From Halobacteriales archaeon (GTDB lineage: Archaea > Halobacteriota > Halobacteria > Halobacteriales > SKSH01), in contig SKSD01000026.1 in the NCBI GenBank assembly GCA_007118145.1, positions 1-64,000 of the forward strand: a stretch of 64,000 bases of DNA, given 5' to 3'. Positions 1-9,269 of the stretch are shown here, piece after piece (the stretch's first letter is position 1; each line of letters begins with the position of its first letter). Both the position numbers and the translations under genes were made by a program. Under the pieces are notes generated by a model, which saw nothing but the letters and a program-made list of their open reading frames with translations, was not told the origin of the DNA and ran no database searches.

Positions 1-714
1 ACTGCAGTGGAGGGATTTCACGGTAATCAGAGGGTTGAGGCCGTCCAGACGTCTATGGGGCGCTTCGGAGCTGACCTGGTCATCGTCGGCGTCGGAGTTG
101 AACCCCGTGTCAACCTCGCCACCGAAGCCGGTATCGAACTCGGACCGACCGGTGCTATCGCCACAGATACCTACGGCCAGACGAACCTCGACGACATCTA
201 CGCTGCTGGAGACTGTGCTGAGGCCCGATTCGTCGTGACGAACGAGCCGACCTACGTACCCCTGGCGCTGACGGCTAACCGGGCTGGACGCGCGATCGGA
301 CAGACGGTCACCGGTTCACCCACGGAGATCGGTCCGATCGCAGAGACGGCTATCGTCAAGGCGTTCGAGCTCGGGGCTGCGAGGTCCGGTATCATCGAGG
401 AGACACGTGCCAGGGATGCAGGTTTCGACCCAGTCTCGGTCACGATCACTGATCGATCGCGATCGGGCTACTATCCCGGGAGTGAGCCACTCACGGTCAC
501 CTTACTCGCCGATCGGGCGAAGGGTCTGCTCCTCGGTGGGAGCATCGTCGGACGGGAGGGTGCGAAACGTATCGATACGATCGCGACCGCTCTCCATGCA
601 GGTATGACGGTGGCTGAGGTAGAGCGCCTTGATCTCGCGTACGCCCCACCCTTCAGCCCGACGTGGGACCCGGTTCTCACCGCGGCGAAGGTGCTCAACG
701 GGAGACTCGACTGA
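1..714 (+). CDS. FAD-dependent pyridine nucleotide-disulfide oxidoreductase, C-terminal part (truncated by window edge)
   Basis: The reading frame is open from base 1, so the N-terminal FAD-binding half lies upstream of the window. The visible part has the 'DIYAAGDCAE' motif that closes the second FAD-binding site of the pyridine nucleotide-disulfide reductase family. It is followed by the dimerisation domain with 'TANRAGRAIG' and a C-terminal 'YAPPFSPTWDPV' segment. That C-terminal segment is the pattern seen in CoA-disulfide reductase and NADH oxidase-type enzymes, whose terminal Tyr-containing motif reaches the partner subunit's active site. The redox-active cysteine would be in the missing part, so thiol reductase and NADH oxidase cannot be told apart. 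Likely cytosolic redox enzyme. Confidence 0.85.
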   Translation, partial: TAVEGFHGNQRVEAVQTSMGRFGADLVIVGVGVEPRVNLATEAGIELGPTGAIATDTYGQTNLDDIYAAGDCAEARFVVTNEPTYVPLALTANRAGRAIGQTVTGSPTEIGPIAETAIVKAFELGAARSGIIEETRARDAGFDPVSVTITDRSRSGYYPGSEPLTVTLLADRAKGLLLGGSIVGREGAKRIDTIATALHAGMTVAEVERLDLAYAPPFSPTWDPVLTAAKVLNGRLD

Positions 715-787
715 ACAGGGCTGTGACACGACGCCAGTCGGTCACCTGCCCACAACAGCGAAGTGGACCGCTTGCGAGGTGCATTTC

Positions 788-1516
788 ATGCCAGCTGCTA
801 TCGTGACGGGTTCGTCACGGGGTATTGGTCGGGCGATTGCCACCAGGTTTGCGGCTGATGGGTTCGATGTGACCATCAATTACCTGAACCAGGAGGACGC
901 CGCTGTAGATGTCGCTGGTGAGGTTCGAGAGTACGGCCAGGAGTCAACCGTCGTCGGGGCTGACGTGTCCACAGTCGCTGGGGCGAGAGAATTGATTGAT
1001 TGTGCCGTCGATGCGTTCGGCGGTGTGGACCACGTCGTGAACAACGCAGGCATCGACCATCACCGGTACACCCCTGAGCTGGACCCAGCTGACTTCGACC
1101 GGATCATGGACGTGAATGTCAACTCTGCGTTCATCGTCACGAAACACGCACTCCCCTGGTTGGAACAATCCGATGCGTCGCCATCGGTGACCAATCTCTC
1201 ATCGATTCTGGCCCACACCGGTGCGCCGATCGAATGCCACTATTCAGCGTCGAAGGGGGCATTGATATCGTTGACACGTAGTCACGCTGCCGAGTTCGCC
1301 CCTGAGGTCAGGGTCAATGCAATAGCCCCTGGACATATCGAGACCGATATGACCGCAGATAGACACCCTGGTGAGAAGGAGCGACAACGTGAGGCGATTC
1401 CGGTCGGACACTTCGGGCAACCTGGCGATATCGCCCATGCCTGTGCCTATCTCCGCGAAGCGACCTTCGTGACTGGTGAGGTGCTCAACGTCAACGGCGG
1501 CGAGACGATGCGGTGA
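788..1516 (+). CDS. SDR family NAD(P)-dependent oxidoreductase (3-oxoacyl-ACP reductase-like)
   Basis: This 242-residue protein is a classical short-chain dehydrogenase/reductase, probably reducing a ketone or oxidising an alcohol with NAD(P)(H) in the cytosol. It shows the TGSSRGIG cofactor loop at residues 7-14, the NNAG motif, the catalytic Ser in 'NLSS', and the YSASK catalytic Tyr/Lys around residues 152-156. The C-terminal 'VTGEVLNVNGGETM' is typical of FabG-like members. The frame is open further upstream, but the ATG at 788 starts exactly at the first beta strand of the Rossmann fold. Its stop codon overlaps the GTG start of the next gene. Substrate unknown. Confidence 0.88.
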   Translation: MPAAIVTGSSRGIGRAIATRFAADGFDVTINYLNQEDAAVDVAGEVREYGQESTVVGADVSTVAGARELIDCAVDAFGGVDHVVNNAGIDHHRYTPELDPADFDRIMDVNVNSAFIVTKHALPWLEQSDASPSVTNLSSILAHTGAPIECHYSASKGALISLTRSHAAEFAPEVRVNAIAPGHIETDMTADRHPGEKERQREAIPVGHFGQPGDIAHACAYLREATFVTGEVLNVNGGETMR

Positions 1517-2205
1517 ATGTCGTATATCGAAATCTACTCGACACTCTCACGACACGTGTGACCATGCTCAGGGTGCTCACCGTCGCCGTTGTGACGGTCG
1601 GGTTCTTCATCATCGCGATGATCGGACCGCTGATCGCCCATCTCAACCGACGAGTGCGGAACCCGACCGCCTCCGAGGTCGAGCGTATCGAATCGTTCAG
1701 GGCAGGTATCGGTCCACGCATCACCCGGCGGAAGGTCATCGAGACGGTCGGTGAGTCATCGATCGACGTGACAATCAGGGGTCCACCAGGTTATCGGGTA
1801 CTGTTCATCACCGATTATGTCCTCGAAGACCTCGATGCATCGGTGGCGAGACCACTTGTCGCCGCTGCGTTCGCCCGACGTGCCACGTGGTATGATGAGT
1901 ACCGTGTGGTGGCAGCGACGGTGGCCATCGGCATCGGTATGGCCACTGTGACCTTGCTGTTGCCGTTCGACCTTGGTATGGCCGGGTTGATACTCGCCGC
2001 ACTGGTGATGTTCGCAGTGGGCCGGTGGCTACAGTACCGAGCGGATGATATAGCAGCCGCAGCTGTCGGTGCAGATCGACTCGCCGATGCCTTCGAAGCA
2101 GTGGCTTCCATGCGTGGTATCGAGCTCACCACCGGGGGATACAGACGGTACCTCGAGGTACAGCCATCGCTCGGTGATCGCGTCACCCGGCTGAGAGGGC
2201 GCTGA
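1513..2205 (+). CDS. Membrane protein resembling an M48-type peptidase that has lost its zinc site
   Basis: The 230-residue protein has one hydrophobic segment near residues 19-44 and a hydrophobic pair near 132-172. Its architecture follows HtpX/M48 membrane proteases: a segment like 'VLFITDYVLEDLD' sits where M48 proteins carry the strand and helix before the active site, and 'YRADDIAAAAVGADRLADAF' matches their 'xxxAD..A....G...LA.AL' helix. The HExxH zinc-binding helix is absent; the equivalent stretch reads 'VAAAFARRATWY'. It is therefore probably a pseudo-protease or an unrelated membrane protein with a chance resemblance. The GTG start overlaps the previous stop (GTGA). An ATG at 1564 just before the first membrane helix is an alternative. 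Confidence 0.7.
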   Translation: MNVVYRNLLDTLTTRVTMLRVLTVAVVTVGFFIIAMIGPLIAHLNRRVRNPTASEVERIESFRAGIGPRITRRKVIETVGESSIDVTIRGPPGYRVLFITDYVLEDLDASVARPLVAAAFARRATWYDEYRVVAATVAIGIGMATVTLLLPFDLGMAGLILAALVMFAVGRWLQYRADDIAAAAVGADRLADAFEAVASMRGIELTTGGYRRYLEVQPSLGDRVTRLRGR

Positions 2206-2532
2206 GACACGGCACCGACAGCTCGACTCACTGTGGACGATGTGCGCCGTGCCATCGCAGATACCTTCTCAACAAACGAGAATGGCACGAACCGACTAAG
2301 CCGTGTAAGAACGTATGGTCACGTACAACGAGAGTGTGGCATCGCATTGCTGTGTGACCATGCCGGAAACGCATACCGTGCTCCCCATCTCAACCGGGCG
2401 GGTCGTCTGTGACCACCCACGGGGCTCACCGTATGATCGGAGCCGACTCGGCTGCCCCGGGTCGACCACACGGTTACATCACACCCGCTGAACACCAAAT
2501 CAAGCTCCCGATTAACATATCATCACGCGAAC
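2206..2532. other. Non-coding gap between membrane protein and CBS gene
   Basis: No convincing gene. The frame of the preceding membrane protein stays open after its TGA to about 2411, but codon use there is unremarkable and nothing recognisable is encoded. The last ~40 bases before the CBS gene contain AT-rich sequence around 2505-2522 ('gattaacatatcat') that could serve as its leaderless promoter. Confidence 0.5.
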
Positions 2533-3741
2533 ATGGATATCAACGACATCATCTCGACGAATTACGTAACGCACGATACAGATACCACTATTTCGAAGCT
2601 CGTCGGCACGTTCGAGGATGCGACCGTACCAGGTGTCGTCATCCGCGGTGATGGATACCAGGGGATGGTCACGCGCAGGCAACTGGCCACCTCCAGACAC
2701 CAGCCGAACGAGAAGCTCGGGTCGATCGCACGTGCCATGCCGAGGGTGTCCCCGACCGAGGATATCCGTCGTGTGGCCAGGCTCATGGTCGACAGCGACT
2801 CGGATATTCTCCCGGTGTTCGAGGGTGACAACCTCAACGGGGTGGTGACCGCACGTGACATCCTCAAGGCTGTGAAAGAGTACCTCGATGTTGCGAGTGT
2901 GGGAGATGTGAGTAGTGATGATCTCGTGGCGGTCTCACCTGACTCGACCTTCGGTGATGTTGTTCACTTGTTTCGTGATAACCGGATCGCACATCTCCCA
3001 GTGGTCAAGGACCGTGAGGCCGTCGGTATCTTGAGTCTGTACGACCTGGTCGATCTTCGTATCCGCTCGATGCAACAGAGTCAAGGCGGTGATGTGAGCG
3101 GCGTCGATGCCCATGGAGGAGCCCTTGCAGGGCGCTCACGCCGGGGTGGGTTCGGTGCACGTGAGGGTGAACTCGAGCGCATTCTCGACCTCCCCGTCCG
3201 CGATGTGATGACCTCACCGGTCGCGACCGTCGAACGCCTCGATGGTCTCGGCAAGGCCGTCGAGGCCATGTTCGACATCGGTGGTTCATCGCTGGTCGTG
3301 ACGGAGGATGGCAACCCTGTCGGTATCGTCACGACCACCGACATCCTCGATGCACTCACCTGGGAGGCAGGTGGAAACCGTGCCGTGCAGATCTACGGTA
3401 TCGATCTGTTGAATGATATGTCATATGACCAAGTGGTCTCGATGATCAATCGGTTCGACGGTCGTGACGGGAAGATGTCGGTGCTCGATGCCAAGATCCA
3501 TCTGCATGAACACGACGAGACACTCCGGGGAACACCCATGATTCTCGCACGTATCAGGCTCTACACTGACCGTGGGTTGTTCATGTCCTCCGGCGAGGGG
3601 TTCGGCGCGAAACAGGCACTGACTGAGGCACGCGATCGCCTCGAGAGACGTATCATCGATCAGAAGACACACGGTCAGAGTAAGAAGCCACCAGGTGAAG
3701 ATTTCTGGGAGCGGCGTTTTGGCTGGTTACTCGAGACGTAA
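2533..3741 (+). CDS. Four-CBS-domain protein with C-terminal HPF/RaiA-like ribosome-binding domain
   Basis: The 402-residue protein carries two Bateman modules. CBS repeats lie at about 1-55, 65-115, 120-180 and 215-275; recognisable motifs are 'DSDILPVFEGDNLNGVVTARDIL', 'RIAHLPVVKDREAVGILSLYDL' and 'GSSLVVTEDGNPVGIVTTTDIL'. Residues from about 315 onwards ('KMSVLDAKIHLHEH ... ARIRLYTDRGLFMSSGEGFGAKQALTEARDRLERRI') look like the HPF/RaiA ribosome-hibernation fold. CBS domains usually sense adenine nucleotides, so the inferred role is ribosome inactivation or protection tuned to energy state. It stands alone with an ATG start and an AT-rich upstream box. The CBS call is firm; the HPF call rests on pattern only. 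Confidence 0.88.
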   Translation: MDINDIISTNYVTHDTDTTISKLVGTFEDATVPGVVIRGDGYQGMVTRRQLATSRHQPNEKLGSIARAMPRVSPTEDIRRVARLMVDSDSDILPVFEGDNLNGVVTARDILKAVKEYLDVASVGDVSSDDLVAVSPDSTFGDVVHLFRDNRIAHLPVVKDREAVGILSLYDLVDLRIRSMQQSQGGDVSGVDAHGGALAGRSRRGGFGAREGELERILDLPVRDVMTSPVATVERLDGLGKAVEAMFDIGGSSLVVTEDGNPVGIVTTTDILDALTWEAGGNRAVQIYGIDLLNDMSYDQVVSMINRFDGRDGKMSVLDAKIHLHEHDETLRGTPMILARIRLYTDRGLFMSSGEGFGAKQALTEARDRLERRIIDQKTHGQSKKPPGEDFWERRFGWLLET

Positions 3742-3827
3742 TAGGTATCGTGAGTTCCCCATCAACGCCGATGTGAGACTCACGATAGGTGGATGTACTC
3801 GAGTGAGCCATTTGACAAATCGATCGA

Positions 3828-4178
3828 TTAGACCGTGGCGAGGTCTGTGTACGTCCAGCGATGGTCGATCTCACCATCCGCATTGCAGTGATGGATATCG
3901 ACGAAGCCGAACTCGACTGGGTCGCCAGCCAGCGTCCCCTCGAACCGTCCGCGGATGATCACCGTCGCCCCGTCGACGTAGGTCTGCTCGATGGTGTGAT
4001 GACCCTCACCGATGGGACGGTTTTCCTCATAGAACGTCCGGAACGCATCGATACCGGCGATCGGCGGATGGCCAGGTCGTTCGTAGATGATGTCATCGGC
4101 GAACAGGGGTATGAGGTCGTCGATCGCCCCGTCATCAACGAGCTCGTAATAGCGATGGATGGCATCGACAGCTGACAT
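3828..4178 (-). CDS. SnoaL/NTF2-like nuclear transport factor 2 family protein
   Basis: A compact 116-residue single-domain protein. The N-terminal helix 'AIHRYYELVDDGAIDDLIPLFADDIIYERPG' followed by 'IAGIDAFRTFYEENRPIGEGHHTIEQTYVDGATVIIRGRFEGTLAGDPVEFGFVDIHHCNADGEIDHRWTYTD' has the alpha-beta cone layout of SnoaL-like proteins. These bind small hydrophobic ligands and sometimes act as isomerases or cyclases; no function can be assigned here. It is transcribed alone on the minus strand. Two further members of the superfamily occur in this window, at 26222 and 49978. Confidence 0.82.
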   Translation of the reverse strand: MSAVDAIHRYYELVDDGAIDDLIPLFADDIIYERPGHPPIAGIDAFRTFYEENRPIGEGHHTIEQTYVDGATVIIRGRFEGTLAGDPVEFGFVDIHHCNADGEIDHRWTYTDLATV

Positions 4179-4370
4179 GCCCCTTAAGACGTCTTACGGG
4201 GGCAAGAGCCTAACTCCTGTCCGAATGTCCACTACCATACCCGTCAACGGTACGGTATACAACCCCTGTGATCGACGGACAATCCGCATTAATCCGAGGC
4301 AAACCTATGCAATTCACTGCAACCCTCTTGACCCTTCATATGCCCCAGGGAACAACCCACCTCCACAACC

Positions 4371-4883
4371 ATGCACGTCGATAGAGATGCATTACGTTCG
4401 ACAATCGGGCGTGAGACGATACGCTCGGTGACCAAGGTGCTCCTTGGCATCGTATCGATATTGTTCATCGCCTACCTGGCGACGTTCATCCCGGGAACAG
4501 AGTATATCGTACCACAGACTGGTGTCGGCATCCGTGCCCTGATCGGTGCAGCACTCACCGTGTTACTCGTCGGATTGCTGGTGTACATCTCGTCGGCTGC
4601 AGCGAGGCTGACGAGGATGGCGGTCGACGGACCACCCGTGATCGTCGAGAACATCGCATCGGTCATCCGCTGGACGATCCTCCTCGCTGCGGTCGTGGTC
4701 GCACACCTCGGGTTGAGCCCGCTGGCTTCGGCTATCTTGGGAGAGACCACCTGGCCGTTCGATATGGTGTTCCTGTTCATCGCCATCCCAATACTCATGA
4801 TTATCGCCTTCAGACTGTATGTCGCACTCGATCCGGCGGCCAAGTACATCGCTGACTCGGTTGCCGGCACGGGTCGAACGTGA
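4371..4883 (+). CDS. Four-helix integral membrane protein of unknown function
   Basis: The 170-residue protein has four clear membrane segments, near residues 20-42, 52-75, 92-115 and 128-148, and short polar termini. No catalytic or transport motif is recognisable. Its last bases overlap the possible long start of the next gene, another membrane protein on the same strand, so the two are probably co-transcribed. Proteins of this size and topology are common as conserved hypotheticals in haloarchaea. Confidence 0.75.
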   Translation: MHVDRDALRSTIGRETIRSVTKVLLGIVSILFIAYLATFIPGTEYIVPQTGVGIRALIGAALTVLLVGLLVYISSAAARLTRMAVDGPPVIVENIASVIRWTILLAAVVVAHLGLSPLASAILGETTWPFDMVFLFIAIPILMIIAFRLYVALDPAAKYIADSVAGTGRT

Positions 4884-4912
4884 ACCGCGGACGAACCCAG
4901 ACTGATGACACC

Positions 4913-5485
4913 ATGACCACAGAAACAAACCTCCCCTCAGGACGCACCACGGTGGCCGGTGCAATCTCTGGGATCGGTGCCTTCATACTCGGCTATGTGA
5001 TCACGTACCTCTGGCGAGGTCGTGATATCGAACAGTCACTGCAACCCATTGAGTTTCTACTCGACCTGTTCCAGGCCGAACCTATCGGAACGTGGCGTGC
5101 TGTTGGCTGGCTATACTACAGTGCACATTTCGTCGATACACGTATCACGGCACAGTTCGGCCCCGGCGAGGCGACCTTCTATGTCGACATGGTCCGTGAG
5201 GGAAGTGGCAACCTCGAGTTGTTGTACCTGGTGCCTATCATCCTCTTGCTCCTCGCCGGCCTCGCAGTGGCGATGACCGCACGGAGTGAATCCCCGGTCG
5301 AGGGGGCTGTCGCCGGTGCGACCGTCGCGGTTGGGTACCTACCCGTCATCGCTATCGGTCTCGTCTTGTTCGCGTATAACGGTATCAGGCCAGACCCCAT
5401 CCCGGCGATATTCGTCGCTGGCGTGTTGTATCCACTCGTCTTTGGTGCACTCGGTGGTGCCATCGGATCGAGGCTCTCCTCATAG
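4913..5485 (+). CDS. Multi-pass membrane protein, haloarchaeal conserved hypothetical
   Basis: The 190-residue product begins 'MTTETNLPSGRTTVAGAISGIGAFILGYVITYLW', placing a membrane helix right after a short polar N-terminus. Further helices lie near residues 92-110, 125-145 and 155-180, with a glycine-rich end 'FGALGGAIGSRLSS'. An upstream in-frame start at 4880 would overlap the previous gene; the ATG at 4913 is preferred because it gives a normal N-terminus. The general pattern resembles the haloarchaeal DUF7978-type membrane proteins, but I cannot confirm that. It lies 29 nt after the preceding membrane protein gene. Confidence 0.72.
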   Translation: MTTETNLPSGRTTVAGAISGIGAFILGYVITYLWRGRDIEQSLQPIEFLLDLFQAEPIGTWRAVGWLYYSAHFVDTRITAQFGPGEATFYVDMVREGSGNLELLYLVPIILLLLAGLAVAMTARSESPVEGAVAGATVAVGYLPVIAIGLVLFAYNGIRPDPIPAIFVAGVLYPLVFGALGGAIGSRLSS

Positions 5486-5569
5486 CTCTCACAAGTGGTG
5501 GGCCACCGGGCGTACATGATCGCTTGGGTCGACCCAACAGTTTTTGTCGATGACCTCGGTGCCTTGGCC

Positions 5570-6544
5570 ATGGAGTATGTGACCCTCGGTGAGACAGGGA
5601 TGACGGTGAGTCGTATCTGTGTCGGATGTGGCCGTTTCGGCCGTGATGAGGCCACACAGCTCGATGAGCGCGATGCGATCAGATTCGTCGACCGAGCTAT
5701 CGACCTCGGTATCAACTTCTTCGACACGGCGAATATCTATGGCCGTGGTGCCTCTGAGGAGATCCTCGGCACGGCACTGGCTGGCCATGACCGTGACTGG
5801 TCGGTCGTCGCCACCAAGGTGTTCTTCGATATGGATGCTGACAACCCGAACGCCGGTGGACTCTCCCGAAAGACGATCGAGCAGGAACTCGATCAGAGTC
5901 TCGACCGCCTAGGCATGGACACGGTTGATCTGTATCAAATACATCGCTGGGATTACGATACGTCCATCGAACACACCCTCAGGGCTCTCGACGATGTCGT
6001 CCGCAGGGGGAGGGTCAGATATATCGGGGCGTCTTCGATGTGGGCACACCAGTTCGCCGAGGCGTTACACACGAGCGACCTCCTCGGTCTTGAGCGGTTT
6101 GTCTCGATGCAAAATCATTACAACCTGACGTATCGCGAGGAGGAGCGAGAGATGCTCCCACTTTGCGAGCGCGAGCGTGTCGGCGTACTCCCCTGGAGTC
6201 CGCTCGCTCGAGGTTACCTCGCCCGGCCGCAGGCTGCTGTCGACGCCACACCCAGGGGGCAGCAGCTAGCGGAGTCAGACCGGCTGACAATCTATCGGAG
6301 CAATGGTGGTGATACGATCAACGAACGCGTCGCCGAGCTCGCTGCATCATATGATGCATCGATGGCACAGATAGCCATCGCATGGCATCTTCACAAGGAT
6401 GTTGTGACCGCACCGATCGTCGGGATGCGCTCTATTGAACAGCTTGAGGAGGCGGTCGAGGCTGTCGATATCTCCCTGGACTCGGGTGATATCGACTATC
6501 TCGAGGAGCCATACGAACCAAAGAAGATCGCCGGTCACGAGTGA
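5570..6544 (+). CDS. Aldo/keto reductase
   Basis: The 324-residue protein has the full catalytic tetrad of the aldo/keto reductase (TIM barrel) family: Asp52 and Tyr57 in 'FFDTANIYGRG', Lys83 in 'ATKVF', and His125 in 'QIHRWD'. The NADPH-binding end is visible in 'GVLPWSPLARGYLARP' and 'APIVGMRSIEQLEEAVEAV'. It most resembles the YajO/voltage-gated-channel beta-subunit branch of the family. The ATG at 5570 gives the canonical start 'MEYVTLGETGMTVSRI'; longer in-frame starts upstream would add unrelated sequence. A paralogue with the same tetrad is at 18676. Substrate unknown. Confidence 0.93.
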   Translation: MEYVTLGETGMTVSRICVGCGRFGRDEATQLDERDAIRFVDRAIDLGINFFDTANIYGRGASEEILGTALAGHDRDWSVVATKVFFDMDADNPNAGGLSRKTIEQELDQSLDRLGMDTVDLYQIHRWDYDTSIEHTLRALDDVVRRGRVRYIGASSMWAHQFAEALHTSDLLGLERFVSMQNHYNLTYREEEREMLPLCERERVGVLPWSPLARGYLARPQAAVDATPRGQQLAESDRLTIYRSNGGDTINERVAELAASYDASMAQIAIAWHLHKDVVTAPIVGMRSIEQLEEAVEAVDISLDSGDIDYLEEPYEPKKIAGHE

Positions 6545-6646
6545 GCCGGGTCGACCGTAGCACTGGGGGCTCCTCATCCGAATACGCACTGTGCGAATGC
6601 TGCCGTTATCGATACGGTCATACCCGAAAACCAACTGCGACGACAT

Positions 6647-8020
6647 ATGGCCAGCACCCGCGACCGGACGGTAGCCGTCTGGAAGCGGACTATATGGCTC
6701 TCGTGGCCGATCGCCATCCAACAGACGCTGAACACGTTGATGCGGACGGTCGATATCGTCGTGGCCGGGATGATCTCACCGTTCGCTGTAGCAGCGGTCG
6801 GTCTCGCTGACCTTTACGCACAGTTCCCACTTCGCATCGGCCTCAGCCTCGGCACCGGTGCGATTGCACTGTCGAGTCAGGAGACCGGTCGAGGTGTGAC
6901 GACCATCAGAGACCGTGCCATTACGCAGGCGTTGGTGATGGGATTCCTCCTCGGATTGCCGTTCACCCTCATCGGCCTTGGAGTCTCGGGCTTTCTTATC
7001 GAGATACTGGGTGCCGAGGCGGATGTCGTCGAGCTCGGCGGTGCCTATCTCCTGATCGTCTTCGCCGCCGCACCGATGCGTATCACCGGCCTTGTCGGGG
7101 CTCGTTCGTTGCAGGGAACGGGTGATACGATCACCCCGATGCTCGTCAACGGTGGTGCGAACATGCTGAACATCTACCTCACGATCACCCTCGGCCTCGG
7201 ACTGCTTGGGATGCCTGATCTCGGTATCATCGGTATCGGTGTTGCGACGGCCATCAGTCGCACCTTCGAGGCGGTGTTCATGGTGCTCGCTATCGTGAGT
7301 CGGTGGACCGAACCGGGTCTCGCCCGCCCACGGAGTCTCATCATCACCAAACAGCTCATCGATATCAGCCTGCCAAATTTCGCCGAGGGCTTGAGCTCGT
7401 CACTCGCATCGTTCCCGTTCAATGCCATCATCCTCCTCTTTGGAACGGAGGCGAACGCCGCATATCACATCGGCCGTCGTGTGTATCAGCAACTCGGAGG
7501 CCCGTTGTATCGCTCATACAGTGTGGCGACCTCCATCCTGGTGGGACAATCCCTCGGCGAGGGTGACACCGATGAGGCACGGTTCATCACGTTGGCTATC
7601 ACCGCCTTCGGTGTGTTGACCCTCGGGGTGACCAGCGGTATCCTCCTGATCTGGACGGAGTCGATCGCCTGGTTGTTCACCGACGACCTTGAGACACTCG
7701 AGATTGCGATCGACTTCGTGGCGGTGTTCGCACTGGCCATCGTCCTGTTCGGTATCTTCTCCCCTGTCGCAGGCTGTCTCCGAGGGGCTGGTGACACCAG
7801 GACGCCGTTTTACGCTCGACTCAGTGGTGCGATTGTCTTCCAGCTCGGATTGTCGTATCTACTCGCGGTCGTATTCGGCCTCGGTCTGCTTGGCATCTAC
7901 CTCGGTCTCATCCTCAATTATGCCTGGTGGGTGCTGGTGGTCTCGTTCGGGTTCTTCCGTGGCACGTGGCAGGTAAAGGCGTCCGAAATGATCGCAGAAC
8001 GGGCGGCGATGGACGACTGA
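6647..8020 (+). CDS. MATE family efflux transporter
   Basis: The 457-residue protein has the 12-helix, two-fold repeated layout of the MATE (multi-antimicrobial extrusion) family. Each half contains the typical 'Q G x G D T x T P' type loop: 'SLQGTGDTITPM' in the first half and 'CLRGAGDTRTPF' in the second. These exporters move cationic drugs or metabolites out of the cell using a Na+ or H+ gradient. The start ATG follows a purine-poor leader, so the transcript is likely leaderless or nearly so. A second MATE gene is at 62451. Substrate not predictable. Confidence 0.92.
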   Translation: MASTRDRTVAVWKRTIWLSWPIAIQQTLNTLMRTVDIVVAGMISPFAVAAVGLADLYAQFPLRIGLSLGTGAIALSSQETGRGVTTIRDRAITQALVMGFLLGLPFTLIGLGVSGFLIEILGAEADVVELGGAYLLIVFAAAPMRITGLVGARSLQGTGDTITPMLVNGGANMLNIYLTITLGLGLLGMPDLGIIGIGVATAISRTFEAVFMVLAIVSRWTEPGLARPRSLIITKQLIDISLPNFAEGLSSSLASFPFNAIILLFGTEANAAYHIGRRVYQQLGGPLYRSYSVATSILVGQSLGEGDTDEARFITLAITAFGVLTLGVTSGILLIWTESIAWLFTDDLETLEIAIDFVAVFALAIVLFGIFSPVAGCLRGAGDTRTPFYARLSGAIVFQLGLSYLLAVVFGLGLLGIYLGLILNYAWWVLVVSFGFFRGTWQVKASEMIAERAAMDD

Positions 8021-8027
8021 GACGCGG

Positions 8028-9269
8028 CTATGTGGTCGTCCGTTCCGGTGCTGTGGGGTCGATATCGAGGGTGTTTACCAGTGAGGCAACTGTGTCGTCA
8101 ACGCTCGGTACCTCGCCGATGAGTGCACCGGTCTTCGCCGGCCACTTGACACCGGCTCCAGTGCCAAGACAGACGACCCGGTCATCGGGTGTGAGATCGT
8201 CTCTCTTGAGTAGTTGTCCGACCGCGGCGACGGTCATCGCCGATGCTGGTTCGATGAACACACCCGCACGACCGGTGGCGATGATGGCATCGCGGATCGC
8301 CTCACGCTCGATACCGAGGGCGATACCATCCGACTCACGCAGTGCACGGAGCGTATGGTCGCCAGCGGAGGGACCGCTGGTCGAGGTGGCGATCGGCATC
8401 GGCCCTGGTGTCGGTTCGACCATCAGTGCATCTCTGTCGAATGCACGTACGACCGATGGTCGTTCGGCTGGTTGAACACCGACCATCCGGGGTGGCTCAT
8501 CGATGACACCCATCGATGCAAGTTCACGAAATCCCTTCCAAACACCATAGAGGCCGTCTCCGGCACCGATGGCACAGATCATGACCGACGGCGGTGTCTC
8601 GAGTTGCTCGACGAGTTCAAACGAGATTGTCTTGTATCCCTCTGTGGTGTAGGGGATTCCTGTGTATGTTTCGGTGACATTGACACTCGGGTACCAACCG
8701 TGTTCGACGAGGGACCGGAGCAAGGCTGTTCGACCCGAATCAGAGGCTCGTGCCACCTTGGCTCCGTAGGCACGCAGTTGTACCTGGTGGGGGAGGTCTG
8801 CATCGGGATGGAGTAGCACCACGGTCTCTTGAGCTCCGGCACGGGTCGCGTACGCGGCCGTACTCGCACCGTGATTTCCCGTACTGGAGGTGACAAAGTG
8901 TGCGTGACCGAGGGAGGTCATGTTCGATATGAGTAACGCGTTCAGACGATCCTTGTACGACCAGGTCGGGTTGCCGGTCTCGTTCTTGAGGTGCACCGGA
9001 CATGGTGTCCCGAGGTCGAGATCGAGTACCGGCGTCCATCCCTCACCGAGTGTGATCGGTTCATCACCGAGAAGTGGTAACAGCTCTCGGTAGCGCCACA
9101 TCGACCGATCTGAGTGGTCCACGGAAGGGAAGTCCACCTCATCGAGGTCGGACATGACCACCTCGAGCCGGCCATCCTCACCAGCTGTCCGACAGTTAGG
9201 ACAGCCACGAGGGTAGCTTCCAGGGTCGTGGTGAGCACCGCAGCGTTGACAGACGAGTGAATGGTCCAT
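8028..9269 (-). CDS. Threonine synthase-like PLP-dependent enzyme with N-terminal zinc ribbon
   Basis: The 413-residue protein starts with a zinc ribbon (Cys7-x2-Cys10 ... Cys23-x2-Cys26) and continues as a fold-type II PLP enzyme. The PLP-binding lysine is Lys106 in 'TWSYKDRLN', the phosphate loop is 'STGNHGASTAA', and a second glycine-rich loop is 'CLGTGAGVKWPAK'. This is the arrangement of archaeal threonine synthase (O-phosphohomoserine to threonine). Many haloarchaea have several such paralogues, some annotated only as PLP-dependent enzymes, so the gene symbol is withheld. It is convergent with the MATE gene, with a gap of 7 nt. Confidence 0.85.
   Translation of the reverse strand: MDHSLVCQRCGAHHDPGSYPRGCPNCRTAGEDGRLEVVMSDLDEVDFPSVDHSDRSMWRYRELLPLLGDEPITLGEGWTPVLDLDLGTPCPVHLKNETGNPTWSYKDRLNALLISNMTSLGHAHFVTSSTGNHGASTAAYATRAGAQETVVLLHPDADLPHQVQLRAYGAKVARASDSGRTALLRSLVEHGWYPSVNVTETYTGIPYTTEGYKTISFELVEQLETPPSVMICAIGAGDGLYGVWKGFRELASMGVIDEPPRMVGVQPAERPSVVRAFDRDALMVEPTPGPMPIATSTSGPSAGDHTLRALRESDGIALGIEREAIRDAIIATGRAGVFIEPASAMTVAAVGQLLKRDDLTPDDRVVCLGTGAGVKWPAKTGALIGEVPSVDDTVASLVNTLDIDPTAPERTTT

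Noticed and set aside
2206..2411. In-frame continuation after the stop of the M48-like protein (possible premature stop)
   Set aside because: The downstream residues do not resemble an M48 C-terminus, and the protein already ends at a length normal for such membrane proteins.
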